Source of the DNA: Seminavis robusta
Taxonomy: Eukaryota > Bacillariophyta > Bacillariophyceae > Naviculales > Naviculaceae
DNA length: 64,000 nt
Direction of reading: 5' to 3'
NCBI GenBank assembly: GCA_903772945.1
Contig: CAICTM010000083.1
Span: 1 to 64,000, forward strand
Numbering within the stretch: the stretch's first letter is position 1; each line of letters begins with the position of its first letter. Positions 11,100 through 22,259 of the stretch are shown here, in pieces. The notes below the pieces were generated by a model. That model was not told where the DNA came from. It ran no database searches and was given only the letters and a program-made list of their open reading frames with translations. Position numbers and translations under genes: made by a program.

Positions 11100-12468
11100 G
11101 ACAAAAGTTGTTTTGTTGTCTTGAAGCAACGGGAGCGTCATTCGCAACCCCCCATCCATCCAACATTAAAAACGCTGACTCAAATCCGTGTTCAGGTAGC
11201 AATCATTTAAAAAATTCAGATCTTGAGCTGTGCGTTTGGCCGTTTCTTCCCAAATAGACTGCTTCGGCGCCAATCGCAAATGGGCGGTGTCGTTCTGCGA
11301 CCTGGAATCGTCCTTCTTGTCTCGAAGGACCAATTGTAGAGCTCTGAAGACAAACTCTGAGCACCCACCCCGGTGCTCAACTCAGTAGCTCAACCTGAGA
11401 GTTTGTGATGGAAATCAATTTGGCTTCACACCGCGAGGACGTCTACGCATGTAACCTTCAGGAAGCCCCTGCTCGCTCCAGCCACTGACAAAAGCTATGA
11501 CAAACACGTAAAATCTCGTGCCAACGGTCATCCATGTCTGCATAACTACGCGGCTCCCAAGGGGTACTCTTCAATGAATCCGCTTCATAGCTGGCGCCAT
11601 CAGCAGGGAGAAGTCATAGAACGACCTTGCCGAGGCCATCGGAAGCCAACATAGCAAAACCGGAACGGAGGGCAAAGCCATGCAGTGAATGAGAACCTGA
11701 AGACGATCCGACCCTTTGAACAACTTTCTGACCCTCAATGAACGTATCAGCATTGGTGGATTGTTGTGTACACCAAGCCCCAAGAAATCTTTGCGCAGAC
11801 GGTGAAGACAAAGAAAGGTTCTGAACCAGCAACTTCCGTGATACACGATGAGCACCAAACCCAAAAGACAGCGACTGTTCCACTCAAACAGGCCTGTTGC
11901 TGGTCTAAACACCGCGACGGTTCTGTCAGGGCAACACCTTCTCCCGTGGACTAGGCAACTTGCACGTGTACACAACGAGCAGCAAAACAAAGCAACGTAG
12001 AAGACGGCAGCATAGGATTGATACTTAACCATGTTGGAGTCCAATCCTTCAGCTGTTTCTTTTCGAAGCAAAAGACTCGAAAGATACAAAACAGGTACTG
12101 GTACACACACAAACATAAAATAATTCAATAATACTGTTGGAGGAAAGAGCAAAGTGTTTTCGATGAATGACAAAATCATTTCAAGACACATTTGCTCGTT
12201 TCGTTACCATTTCCAGTCAAAGTGATGACCTGCATCAAAACTGGTCCAAACCATTTCCACCGACCGCATATAAACTGTTTCATCCAGCCATCTCCTGAAA
12301 TTTTCATGATGCAAGAGATTGACAAGCAATCATCACATCATTCACTCACTGTCTTTCGTTGCATCATACTTGCCGTTCCGCCAAAAAATTCTTTGTCAAA
12401 TTCAACCTGCTTTTCATGCCTCCTCCTTCGGTTCTCCTTACTTTGCCTTGATTCTCTACCTTCTAATC
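11100..12468. other. Long spacer between MYB and KH genes (convergent 3' ends)
   Basis: Both flanking genes end here, so much of it is probably 3' UTR. A 206-codon minus-strand frame (12191-11571, true ATG) is the only long one; it is hydrophobic and Cys/Leu-rich with no domain, lies directly behind the KH gene, and is judged more likely chance than gene. The repeated word TCAGGTTGAGC/GAGTTGAGC near 11370 is minor. Confidence 0.4.
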
Positions 12469-14961
12469 CTACTTCTGCCCTCGAGTCATCCAAGCTGGCA
12501 GATTGGAAACCTTCCGAACGCTGGTGTCCCGAAACGAACCTCGCGAGGGAGCAGCTGCTGCAGGAGCGGGTTGTGGTGAAGGCGCCGGAGCTGGTGCCGA
12601 TGGGCCTGCAGGGGCTCCAGACTCAGGTGGAGCAGTCACACCATCAGGGTTGACTCCGTACGGATTCGGCGTTCCTGGCGCGGGAGACCAAGCACCGTAG
12701 TACTGCCTTGCTGCAGTTTCTCCATAGTAATAGGCATAGCGAAAGAATTGCTCATAGTAAGTATCGCTAGCGGGTGCTGGGGCGGGTGCTGGAGTAGGTG
12801 CTGGTGCTGGTGCCTGTTGTTGCTTTTGGGCCACTTCTTGAGCTGCATAGTACGCGGCCCATTCTGCGGAGTAATCCTGCTGCCCACCCTGCTGCTGGCC
12901 TCCATGGCCGTATCCACCTCCACCATACTGGTTGTACCCGCCACCGCCACCTCCGGGTCCGCCACCGCCAGTAACGCAGTTGCTACTCTGTTCGGCAGAG
13001 ATCCGTTCAATCAGTTGTCGCACCTGTTCACAAGCTTCAGTCGTCCCAGACACTGTGGCGATTCGATGTGATTGTCCTGGAGTCGGCTGTCCTGGGATCT
13101 GAATTCGAGTACGTGTTTTGTTTTGCATTTCCTTGATGACGCAACCTTGTCGGCCGATGCAAAGCCCAACATCCTGAAGAAACAAGAGTGAGGAGGTTGT
13201 GGCATCAAGAAGGACAAGCCTATCACATGAGTGTCAATCCACGTACCTGATCGGGAATCTGATGAATTCCATCGAACAAATCATCATCGTGCAGGTAAGA
13301 ATTTGTTAGTCAAACCCCTGAATTTACGTCGTTTCTCGGCAATGCCGCACCCCTAGTGCACGGCAATATGAATGCAAACACAAGCAACCACGCCATGATC
13401 AAATCTGCGATAGTGTACCGTGTGGCCGTGAGCCACGACAACTGGTGAACTTACCATGACTTGAATGGTAGTTTGAGGACCACCACCTCCACCACCGCCT
13501 CCTCCTCCTTCATTGGCCGACTTTTTCGACGCCAAGATGGCAGTGATCATGGTCACAGCCTCCTGTGCTCCAGTTTCATTGGGGTGCGTAACGCTCACAG
13601 TTCGCATCGCTTCATCCGCCTTGCTGCCGCCGTTACTGGCAGACTGTGGGATCTGAATTGACGCCCCTGTTCGATTCTGGATGTCTTGAATGGTAGCTCC
13701 ACCTTTTCCTATAATAAGACCCACATCCTAAATGATTTGATACAGGAGCAAATCTTGAGTACGGCTGATGTGGGACGAAAAAGAAAAAACAAAGCCAACG
13801 CTACAACGATCTCACCTTGTCGGGTACTTCGACGGTCTTGAGTACGTGACCTTGATCCAACGCTGCTTGGACCTTGCTGTCGCGTTCACCTCCCATGGTT
13901 GACGATCCTCGACGATCAAAGCCTCCCATTTTTCCAACTCGATCTTCGACCATGCTGGTGATTATAGTTTTGCATTGTTCGACTGCTTCCTTTGTGGGTG
14001 CACTGACCGTGATGATTCGCATCGTTTGTCCTGGCTGAAGCTCGTGTTCCTTTTGAATCTGCACCTTGGCTCCCGTACGTGCCTGCATGGATGTGATCGT
14101 TTCTCCTCCACGCCCAATAATGAATCCAACAACTCCTACACACACAAAAGACAACATAAGTGAGGGCAAATGATAAAGCCGCAGGAGACACAAGACATGA
14201 CAAAATCATAATATACCATTCGGAACATGAACTTCTTCGGCTGGCCAATCCCCGCTATTCGAAGCTGCAGGGTGGTTTGCGTTTCCGCCAATGAGCTGAG
14301 CAACGGTAGCAGGCCGGTAGGACCCATTGTGGCCTTGCCCTCCAACAATAGCAAGCTGCCGGTCATTTTCTGGTCCTGCGCTTTCGTTGTTTGCTGCTAG
14401 ATATTCTGGTTCCTGGGTGATATCGATGGTGACTTCCGCCTTTTCAGCTTCCTGCAAGAGTGTGTCAATTTCCAGTTCCGCTTCTTCCGCGGTTTCCTTG
14501 GGCCCCTTGACAAACACATGCAACGGTTCTTCTGGGATTCCAGGGAGAGGCGGCTCCCGTGAAGACCCTCGTCCTTTGAAGGAGATTTCCAGTTCTTTGG
14601 GATCCGTCTTGAGCAAATTGCTGACTTTTTGGATGATTTCGTCCAATCTTGGGCTCATGAACGACACATAATGCCATGCTGGTCGCTCTATGGAGACACA
14701 TGAAGTAATCCAAAGTCGTTTCTGGACTGGCTCTGCTTCCTGCTTGAGTTTCTTGGCCATGGCATCCAACCCTGGCAGGGCTGCATTAGCACCACCACTG
14801 GCGTCTGCAACAGCCGAAGGAGCAACACCCCATCGTTTGCGCTTCCCAGTGCTAGTAGTAGCAGGGGCAGGGGCCGATGCTGTAGGCGAGGAACCGCCCC
14901 CGCCCATCAATTTCGCAGCGATTTCACGTGCTTTTCGGGCTGCCTCCTCCGCGCTGCTCAT
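12469..14961 (-). CDS. Multi-KH-domain RNA-binding protein (FUBP/KHSRP-like)
   Basis: Five exons: 14961-14217, 14135-13816, 13727-13455, 13258-13247 and 13173-12469; 2055 nt, 684 residues. The start MSSAEEAARKAREIAAKLMG is the first ATG in frame. An N-terminal KH-like domain (~85-200, RLWI...ERPAWHY...PRLDEI) resembles the KHDC4/Blom7 type. Three classical KH domains follow, each with an intact GxxG loop: GFIIGRGG (~255), GLIIGKGG (~361) and GLCIGRQG (~455). The C-terminus is Gly/Gln/Tyr-rich, then Ala/Pro-rich, typical of FUBP-type proteins. Each KH core begins right at an exon start. The 12-nt fourth exon encodes IPDQ and completes the first strand of the last KH domain. Expected role: single-stranded RNA or DNA binding in splicing, mRNA stability or transcription. 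Confidence 0.88.
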
Positions 14962-15388
14962 CTTGGTCTGAACACTGTTTGGATGATCAATCTGATGGAA
15001 AGGAGACGTGATAATGGTAGATACAGATAGAAAGGCAGATGGGTTGCTATGGACCAACAATGGAGGGCGATCGCGTTGGGTCGCGCCGCCGTTGGATTTT
15101 TGCTAAAACGCCAATACGATCACTGAACCCAAACCTTAAATCACAGTTATCCACCTTGCGCGCTCGCACCCCTTGTTTCACCACGGTGCCACGGTAAACC
15201 CACCCATTCCACTCACCACACCACTCGCCGCCAGCAATGGTTGCGAGAGAGATATCGGTACTCCCGTTTTAGTGTTCATCAAGTAAGTGTACTAGATCTA
15301 GTCTTACGATTCTCACCCTGAGTAACTCGAGACACCGGTGGACCTTGCCAGCAAGGAGCCAGACAGATGGCTCGTCCCATTTATTTGT
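14962..15388. other. Spacer between the ATPase and KH genes
   Basis: 427 bp between two minus-strand genes: the 3' end of the ATPase gene and the promoter/5' leader of the KH gene. The KH frame is open upstream to 15060 but without an ATG. Nothing else recognised. Confidence 0.4.
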
Positions 15389-18300
15389 TCATGACGTCAA
15401 AGACGATGATTTGTGCGAGGCACCAAGAAAGATTTCCGTTGCGGGCATCTCTGATGTGGATTGGAAGACATCTGGATACTTCTTTTTTAGATCCGCAACC
15501 TTGGCACGGGCCCCCCAGCTTTGCCAGTACTTGGATGCCTTTCGTATTCGATAGTTCCCTTCCTCAGTGTCCTTCATAACCTGCAACTGGAATTCACCCA
15601 GTCTTTCACTAATGATCGCAGCATCCTGCACAAGGCCACCACGCGCAGCATACAGTATCGCCATCTCGTAATGTTTGACTGACAAATAGGGCTTGCCTCT
15701 GTACGCCATTGACTCGGCGTCAAGCAAAGAGTCAAAGTGCTTGACATTCGGATTGCCTCGTTCCAACCACAGTTTAATCTTACGGCGACAAATGTTTGCC
15801 AGTTTGGCATACTTCTTCTTGCCGGTAGACCTTGCTGCAGCAAAGCAGGAGACTCCATTCCAGCAGGCATCTTGCGGCAAGAGGGGAGATGCCATGATTG
15901 CCTTACCCAGATAGTCATGTCCAAGCGACAAAAGGATGTCTGCCTGCCGAACATGATCCCCGAAGAAAGTCCTCAACAATCCCTGGTTGTAGAGGACTAC
16001 TGTCTTCATTAAAGGCTCTTGTTGACGAGCCCGCAGGTCGTCTTTGCTCAACGAATCCCCAGACAGTTGCATCGGATCATCTGGGTTGTTCTTCCCTAGA
16101 AGGTTCAAAATGGTCTGACGAAAAATAGAGCAAATCTTGAAGGAAACATCTAGTTTGAGGTCGCCCATCTGCTTCAGATACGTCCCAAAGTTCTCATTCA
16201 ATGTATCCAGTTGGCTACCGGTGAGAAACTTGAACGTCAGCCAATTCTGTATATGAAAGAGCGCAAAGCCAATTTCCCTATTTCAAGGCATCAAATAGGT
16301 GAGAAAGGAGTTTGCCATGCTGCAAGTAAAGCTAGCTGGTACCGGTTCGGTCTGCCCCTTTGTCACTTACCCGGTTTGAAGACCAATTTCATAGGCTTGC
16401 ATCATGGGCTTGAGAAGGCTCTGCTGAAGTTTTGTCCAGGAGAAAAGCAACACGTAGACATTATGCATGGTCTCTGCAGGTTTCGAAGAAGGTGTGAAAC
16501 CCAACCGAGACTGCAGAGCAATGGCGTGCTCGCCGTAAAGGGCGCCGCCTTCAAGGTCATTCAGGACACCTGTCAAAACAATGCCAACCAATGCAAACGC
16601 TCCAGGAGAATCGTTGCAGTATCCATACTTGATGGTCCAGTTGAGACTTCTGAACATCACCATTGCCATGCGGCCATCATTCACGAGGTACATGCAAGTG
16701 ACGAGGCTTCTTAGCAGTCTCATGAAAAAGATCTTTCTCTGGTCATTCATGGGCTTCAGCTTTGAAGGATCGCGAGACTTCATTGTGAGCTTTACTCGTA
16801 AGAGGTTGGAAACAGTCTGAAGACCAATAGAGGCAGTGCTCTTTGGAAACCGACATCCATTCTGCTTCAGAATTCCGAGCATGAGATCCAACGCATCCTG
16901 TACCCTCTCATGATGTGTCATGCTTTCTATCATGGTAGTATACACATCGAATTTATCTTCATAGGGTTTTCCCTCTTGTGCGATGACAGCGTTGCAGTAC
17001 TCTTCCATGATCCCAACATTTCCGCTAAGCCCATGTGCCCTGGCGCCGATCGAGTGCAGAGGTCGTGAAAGCTCATAATGATCTGCCCAGGCATTGTCGG
17101 GCAAGAGCTTGATACCTTCGTCAGCGTACTTCGCAGCACTGCTGTAAGCAGCAACCTTGATTGCTCTCTGAGATGCCGTGAGGTTGAGCTGGGCAAGTCT
17201 TACCCGTGCAGCTTCGTCCATCTCATCCAAGTTGGATTTGTTGAGCAATTCGACGGCGACAAAAAGCTTAGAACCATCTTCTTCATCATCCATTGTCGTT
17301 GTCATCAACAACTCTCCGGACCGCCTATAAAGCAAGAGCCGATCTGTCTCTGACAGGAGCTCCGTGGCAGCTTCCTGCATGCTGTCATGCGACCACGTGA
17401 GCTTAGGCGAGGCTCGCCCCAAACCCTCCACTACTTCCACAAGGAAGCTTTCGTCCTTGAGCCTCACGAGGCCTTCGTTAAAGACGTTGTCAAAATCTTG
17501 GTCACCAGTACAATTGTAGGATCCTCTCAAGATGAGTTCCAGGTCGCGTTGATTGAACGTCGCCCCCAGGCAGGAAGCGACCGTCAGGATCTCGGTTTGA
17601 ACGGGAGGCAGCGTTTTCATTTTCTCCTTCAACAGATGACTCACATTTTCTGTGGCTCTAGCATGGGATTTGACTTCGTCGTCATTCCACACCCAACTGA
17701 GTGTAGCAAAGTTGAATTCTAGCAGCCGTGTTTCGTAGAGCATTGCCAAGAACTGGTTCAGGAAGAAAGGATTGCCGTGTGTTTTGCTGTGACAAATCTG
17801 AGCAAGGCTGATTGTTCTTTCATCGTTGTCAGTTGCCAGAAGATCTTGTATGATCCTGTGGACTGCCTCCAGGCCCAGGTCGCCAACCTCGACTTTGGAA
17901 AGGTTGAAATCATCTTCCTGGCTTCTCGTATCAAAGTCTTCGAGATATCGATGGAGAATATGAGTTTCATCAACCTCGTTGGCACGGTAGATTCCCACGA
18001 CAAGAAGCTTGGGGTATACATCTTTTGGATCTGTCATAAAGACTTTCAGTAACTCAAGCGAGTCGATATCAGCAAATTGAAGGTCATCGAGGACAAGTAC
18101 AATTGGACTGACGTGCTGCGTCAAGATCCGCACAAGCTTCAGAAAGGCGAAACGAATTTGATTCTTGGTGCCTGCGTCATTTGTTTCAGTTTGTTGGGTT
18201 GCAGTGTCTAGTGCAACACTTGTTGGCACAACTTTTGCCAGCATTGGCACAACTCGTGTCAAGGGGGGCAGTCCCGAACCAAGCTCTGTTTCAAGTTCCT

Positions 18301-18919
18301 TCCTGACGGAGATCAGAGGATTGCCGGGCAAATCCGTGTTGAGAAGGAAGTCAAGGATCTCTGTGAATCCCCGAGAGACCCCGGAAAACGGTTGATTCCT
18401 CCTGCTGAGGTCAAATTTCCCTCGACCAAAGACGCCATTCTTTTGGATGGTCGGAAGACGGAGCGTTTCAACAAGTCTTGACTTTCCGGAACCACTGACT
18501 CCTGACACCAAGATCAAGTGCCCTTGTTGGGTACAGCCAATGCTATCTGAAGAGGCAACCTGATCCAAACAGTCGCGCAGCGTCTGAACCTCCTTTTCTC
18601 TCCCGTGTAATCCCACCATCTCGAAGCGAAGTTTATGGATTGTCAACTGCTCAAGGTTGTCGCTCCTCCGTTCTTGTGGAACAATGGGCTTCACCCCCGA
18701 GCTCAATGCACTACTCATGGATCGGCGCAACGAGCTATTTACCACCGCACTGGTGAAGTCGGTGGATACATCGTCATCACCCGCCATCATGGAGTCGGTA
18801 GACGAGTTGACAGACCCACAGAAATCCCTCATCACTCGAGTATTAGACGACGGAACTGCGCGAGGAACTGGGACCCTCGACACTTCCAGCACTCGGCGAC
18901 TACTGCTATATTTCATCAT
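15389..18919 (-). CDS. Large AAA-type predicted ATPase (COG3899/PknK-like) with TPR-like C-terminus
   Basis: Two exons, 18919-16371 and 16277-15389, with a 93-bp intron (GTAAGT...AATAG, phase 2), give 1145 residues starting MMKYSSS. Residues ~100-125 (LHGREKEVQTL) open the AAA_16-type domain; Walker A is GVSGSGKS (140-147) and Walker B is IVLVLDDLQFAD (273-284). The following ~300 residues match the winged-helix/ATPase lid of predicted ATPases, and the C-terminal half is alpha-helical with TPR-like pairs (for example YNQGLLRTFFGDHVRQADIL). Relatives are signal-transduction ATPases that in many organisms carry an N-terminal Ser/Thr kinase or a C-terminal histidine kinase or cyclase. Here neither is present: the protein begins with ~95 low-complexity residues and ends after the helical repeats. 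The role is unknown; a signalling scaffold is inferred. Confidence 0.85.
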
Positions 18920-19975
18920 CTTTGTCGAACTGTGGGCATTCGCTTCGGGCCAGTTGCAACAACGTACTGTCCTTTTCGTGTTGTTGGTACGGTACCAGTA
19001 CTATGTAATACAGCCAAACGAAATGGCCTGCATTGTTGCCTTCACGTCGGACATTCTCAAGGAAAAGAGGGAATAAAAATTGATATGCCTCCTGGCTCGT
19101 CTCCGTTTCCATAAATCTTTTATTACCAACACCTAACTCGCTTTATTGAAACAGTATTCGCGCGCTCCGCGCGCTCATCCCTTTCTCTGCTTCGCCCCGG
19201 CTCCCTCGTCATTCATGCAAAAAATGTGATCCCTCATTCATGCGAAAAATGTGAAGCTCGAGCTCATTCATGCGAAACTTGTGTGAAAAGCGAGGCGACT
19301 TTCATGTGCATGTACATGCGTTGACTGTATCCCGTCAATACAATACTAGTCAAATACGTAGACTTCTACAGAGGCCTCTAAGTATTGCACGCCGGGTATA
19401 ATTCAAACCTCTGCCCCCAACAGTACCCTTACCCCTAAAGCAAGTCGTCTCCGGGAGACGAAATACGAAAATACTGACCCGGTGTCCGTGTAAATGTACC
19501 GAAACAGGGAGATTCAATCGTGAATCGAATAGATTGTGACATAGTGACTGCAAAGACTGTAAATTTTAAAAATGGAGAACAAAGGATTAAAGATACTTAT
19601 GTCAATGGAGATCAAAGATTTAACAACCACAAAACAGTCACAGATATCTCGATATCTCCACATCTCCACCTCTAGAGCGAATTTTGCTGTTTCGGTGGCT
19701 CGGTGGCACTACTGTAGCAGCTATTACGGAAGTACCGCTAGCCACCGGCAGCTATGCACAGGTATTGTAGCTTGCTATTGAATCCGAAGTGTTCAGTGGG
19801 AGCAGGTTGCATTGGTCTCTAGTGTTGGGAGTTGCTGATCACGGTGTGGACATTATTTCCATCAACAATCCTTCAAAGGAAAATTGGTCCTAGCTACCAG
19901 TAGACAAACTTTCAAATGCAAAACGTAGCCTAATTCTTCATTCTTTTTCTATTTTTGAAACATGCACACAAGCCA
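18920..19975. other. Intergenic region upstream of the ATPase gene
   Basis: It contains the ATPase promoter side (18920-19140), a GC-rich GCGCGCTCCGCGCGCTC palindrome near 19157, the tandem repeat at 19208-19286, and otherwise no feature. Small open frames here have no domain. Confidence 0.4.
19208..19286. repeat. Three-copy tandem repeat, unit TCATTCATGCGAAAAATGTG
   Basis: Copies begin near 19209, 19234 and 19264; the unit is about 20 bp, separated by 5-10 bp of variable sequence. The third copy is diverged (GCGAAACTTGTGTG). Non-coding. Confidence 0.6.
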
Positions 19976-21562
19976 CTACAATCCATCCAAGAAATGTTTG
20001 ACTTGAACAAAGAGGGTGCTGTTGCTGCCATCCCACTTTTGGCAGGAGCACAGATGACGATCCGATTCTTCATTGATGTTGACGGCCTGGTCTTTCACGG
20101 AGACGGCTTGTGAATAGTTGAGGAAGAACGGCGTCCTCACAACCACGTCGGCATCTACTTCCAACACCAATTTTCCATCGTAATATTCCTTTGCCAACGC
20201 GATTGCCTCCCAGCTCGGAGGGTGCAGTGTCGCAATAATCATAACGTCTGTGATGGCCATGGCGGACGCTTTTACTGGAGGAATTGTATAGCTTCCAATA
20301 ACAGTACCATCATACTTGAAGAGACCGTGTCCTTCGTCTAGTGCAACGGTCAGATGGTTGGCGTTTTCAATGGACATGAGAACCTCAAAGTCCACCATAA
20401 GATTTCCGGTAGCCATCTTTTCGAACAGCTTGGACCAGCCCACGGAATCGTTGCAGACCGAGTATTCTGGAATCTTGGGGTATAATCGAATGGCGCCGAA
20501 GGTGAGACTTCCAATGAATACTACCGCCAGGACATAGAAACCAGTACAGACATGCAGCAACCTCCTCGCACACTTTGTAGGGCTTTGAGAAATTTCCTCT
20601 GAACTATCTTGCGCTCCTCCTGTGAGCAGAGGAGTAGCTTCCTGTTGCCCTTGCGATTGTGGTTCTTCGACCTCCATGGATTGGTAATTTTTCTCTGGGT
20701 CTTCCTCGGCGCGGGCACCGGTCTCTTCTGGAGATAGGGCTTCTTCTACATTGGGTACCGGAGCCGGTTGTTTGTCCTGTGGTACCTCATTCTCTGGTTC
20801 GGTGGATGATGATGTTGCCGACTCCTCTTCGCATGTCAACAGCGCATAACCGGCGTCCTCTGCCTGTAATTCATAATGTCCGCTACCATGTGTCTTTCTT
20901 GTTCTGCAGGCACAGAACAAACAAGAGGAAGCACACAACAGTAAAAGACTGGAAATGAATGCCGCAACACCCAATGGAAAGAATCCCATGTTGGTAAATG
21001 TCTGTTTCTCGGCAGCCAGAGGCTCTGGTTCCTTGCGGCGACAACGATCGTTCGAGTAGCAATCCACCCCTTTGACACAGCCGTAGATGCTGCCGATACT
21101 GTGACAGGAATCGTCGTGCGCACACCAATGGCAGCTATGAGAGTTTCCGCAATCAGAACAAGTAGAGTGCTGCGAGCAAGCGTCCTTCTTGTCATCGTCG
21201 CCCCTGGAGCACGTACTGCCCTCTAAGCAACCCGAAAAGGAGCCCTTGACATGGCAACGTTGGTCATGATCGCACCAATGGCAACGCGACAGTTCAGAAC
21301 AGCTGCCGCAGTCATCATAGCTGTAGCATGTAGCAAGTTCTCTTCCTCCTCGGACGTTCCCGTGAATCACATCAGACTCAAAGTCTTCCTGACTTGTGGC
21401 GGCGGAAATCTCCAACAGAACATCATGAACTTCTGTTTCGTCAGTGCTGGGTAGAAATGATAACTCTCGTTCCTCGCTTGTTTCCTCGACCGCCAAACAG
21501 AAGGATGGCAGCAAGGCTAGTTGCACCGCCACGACCGGAAGTAAACCTCTCAATACCCTCAT
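19976..21562 (-). CDS. Membrane protein with two PSI-like Cys-rich repeats and a LEA2/WHy-like domain
   Basis: A single exon; ATG 21562 (MRVLRGLLPVV) is chosen because it begins a clear signal peptide (hydrophobic to ~residue 24). The frame is open further upstream but not protein-like there. Two homologous Cys-rich modules follow (~residues 75-160), each with CxxCxxxxxCHWCxHDxxCH spacing, as in plexin-semaphorin-integrin (PSI) domains. There are two membrane segments, FPLGVAAFISSLLLLCASS (~195) and YVLAVVFIGSLTFGAI (~355), separated by an acidic, Pro/Glu-rich loop. The C-terminal ~150 residues (DFEVLMSIENANHLTVAL ... YDGTVIGSYTIPP) resemble the LEA_2/Hin1 fold of membrane-anchored proteins. 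528 residues. The predicted topology puts both extracellular-type modules on the same side. Function unknown; adhesion or stress sensing is speculation. Confidence 0.75.
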   Translation of the reverse strand: MRVLRGLLPVVAVQLALLPSFCLAVEETSEERELSFLPSTDETEVHDVLLEISAATSQEDFESDVIHGNVRGGRELATCYSYDDCGSCSELSRCHWCDHDQRCHVKGSFSGCLEGSTCSRGDDDKKDACSQHSTCSDCGNSHSCHWCAHDDSCHSIGSIYGCVKGVDCYSNDRCRRKEPEPLAAEKQTFTNMGFFPLGVAAFISSLLLLCASSCLFCACRTRKTHGSGHYELQAEDAGYALLTCEEESATSSSTEPENEVPQDKQPAPVPNVEEALSPEETGARAEEDPEKNYQSMEVEEPQSQGQQEATPLLTGGAQDSSEEISQSPTKCARRLLHVCTGFYVLAVVFIGSLTFGAIRLYPKIPEYSVCNDSVGWSKLFEKMATGNLMVDFEVLMSIENANHLTVALDEGHGLFKYDGTVIGSYTIPPVKASAMAITDVMIIATLHPPSWEAIALAKEYYDGKLVLEVDADVVVRTPFFLNYSQAVSVKDQAVNINEESDRHLCSCQKWDGSNSTLFVQVKHFLDGL

Positions 21563-22259
21563 GGTCGGATTGATTGATAATGAGAAGAATAGAAGAATAG
21601 AAATGCCCACGCGGCGCTGCAGGTTGCAGGAACAACAAGAACCAGTGTGCGTGGCTGCTGACAGCTTCTTTTGATCGCATTCTTGTTTTCCTGTGTTCTG
21701 TCCCACCCAAGATCTAATTTGCTTTTGGAACCAGTCGGACACGTCGCCTGATCCAAGGGAAACACCGGGTACTAAGTACGGTAAGCCGGATAAGCTTCTT
21801 GAGCTTCAGTCCGAGGGAGAATACCGTATCCACCTGAGATGCCTCCTTTGCAAAAACTCCTTCTGAGCATTGCAACCATCCTTCCTAAAGACTCGCTAGC
21901 GCCTGGTTGTCGAAGCTCGAGCCGTCTGCTGGGACTTCCTTTGCACTTTGACTTGTAACAGAGTGCAGCACATGACTGTCCGCTGATGTGGACAGGACAA
22001 TCCCTTTCGAAAGTCCCTTGAGCGGCCTATGAAGAGAAAAGCCTGGCCTGGTAGCATGTTCATTGTGTAAGCGAAAGAAGACTACTTGTAGATGTTCAAT
22101 GCTATATTACTGAAGTTATCGTACATGTACTTTTCATGGACAATGGACGACGGTACCGGTATGTCTCGGATAAGACGAGGACGGTTCACTCTACCGGTAC
22201 CGTCACGGCCCATCGGACAAGCACAACAGAAACAATTCAAGAGAACGTACGCTGCAGCT
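21563..22259. other. Intergenic between PSI protein and ABC transporter
   Basis: Promoter side of the PSI gene and 3' side of the ABC transporter gene. ACCGGTA/GGTACC motifs cluster at 22150-22205. No further ABC exon (no third ATP-binding motif) could be found here or in the PSI gene upstream, which matters for the domain order of the transporter. Confidence 0.45.

Noticed and set aside
11571-12191. 206-codon hydrophobic minus-strand frame
   Set aside because: Directly behind the KH gene on the same strand, without signal peptide logic or domain; probably 3' UTR by chance open.
12192-13071. Plus-strand frames opposite the KH gene C-terminus
   Set aside because: They are the mirror of Gly/Ala/Pro-rich coding sequence, which stays open in several frames.
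13353-13454. Reading through the third KH intron as coding sequence
   Set aside because: It ends in a stop after 34 codons without homology; splicing via the micro-exon rebuilds a full KH domain.
18635-19114. Plus-strand frames over the ATPase start
   Set aside because: Antisense to the coding N-terminus of the ATPase gene and without recognisable protein features.
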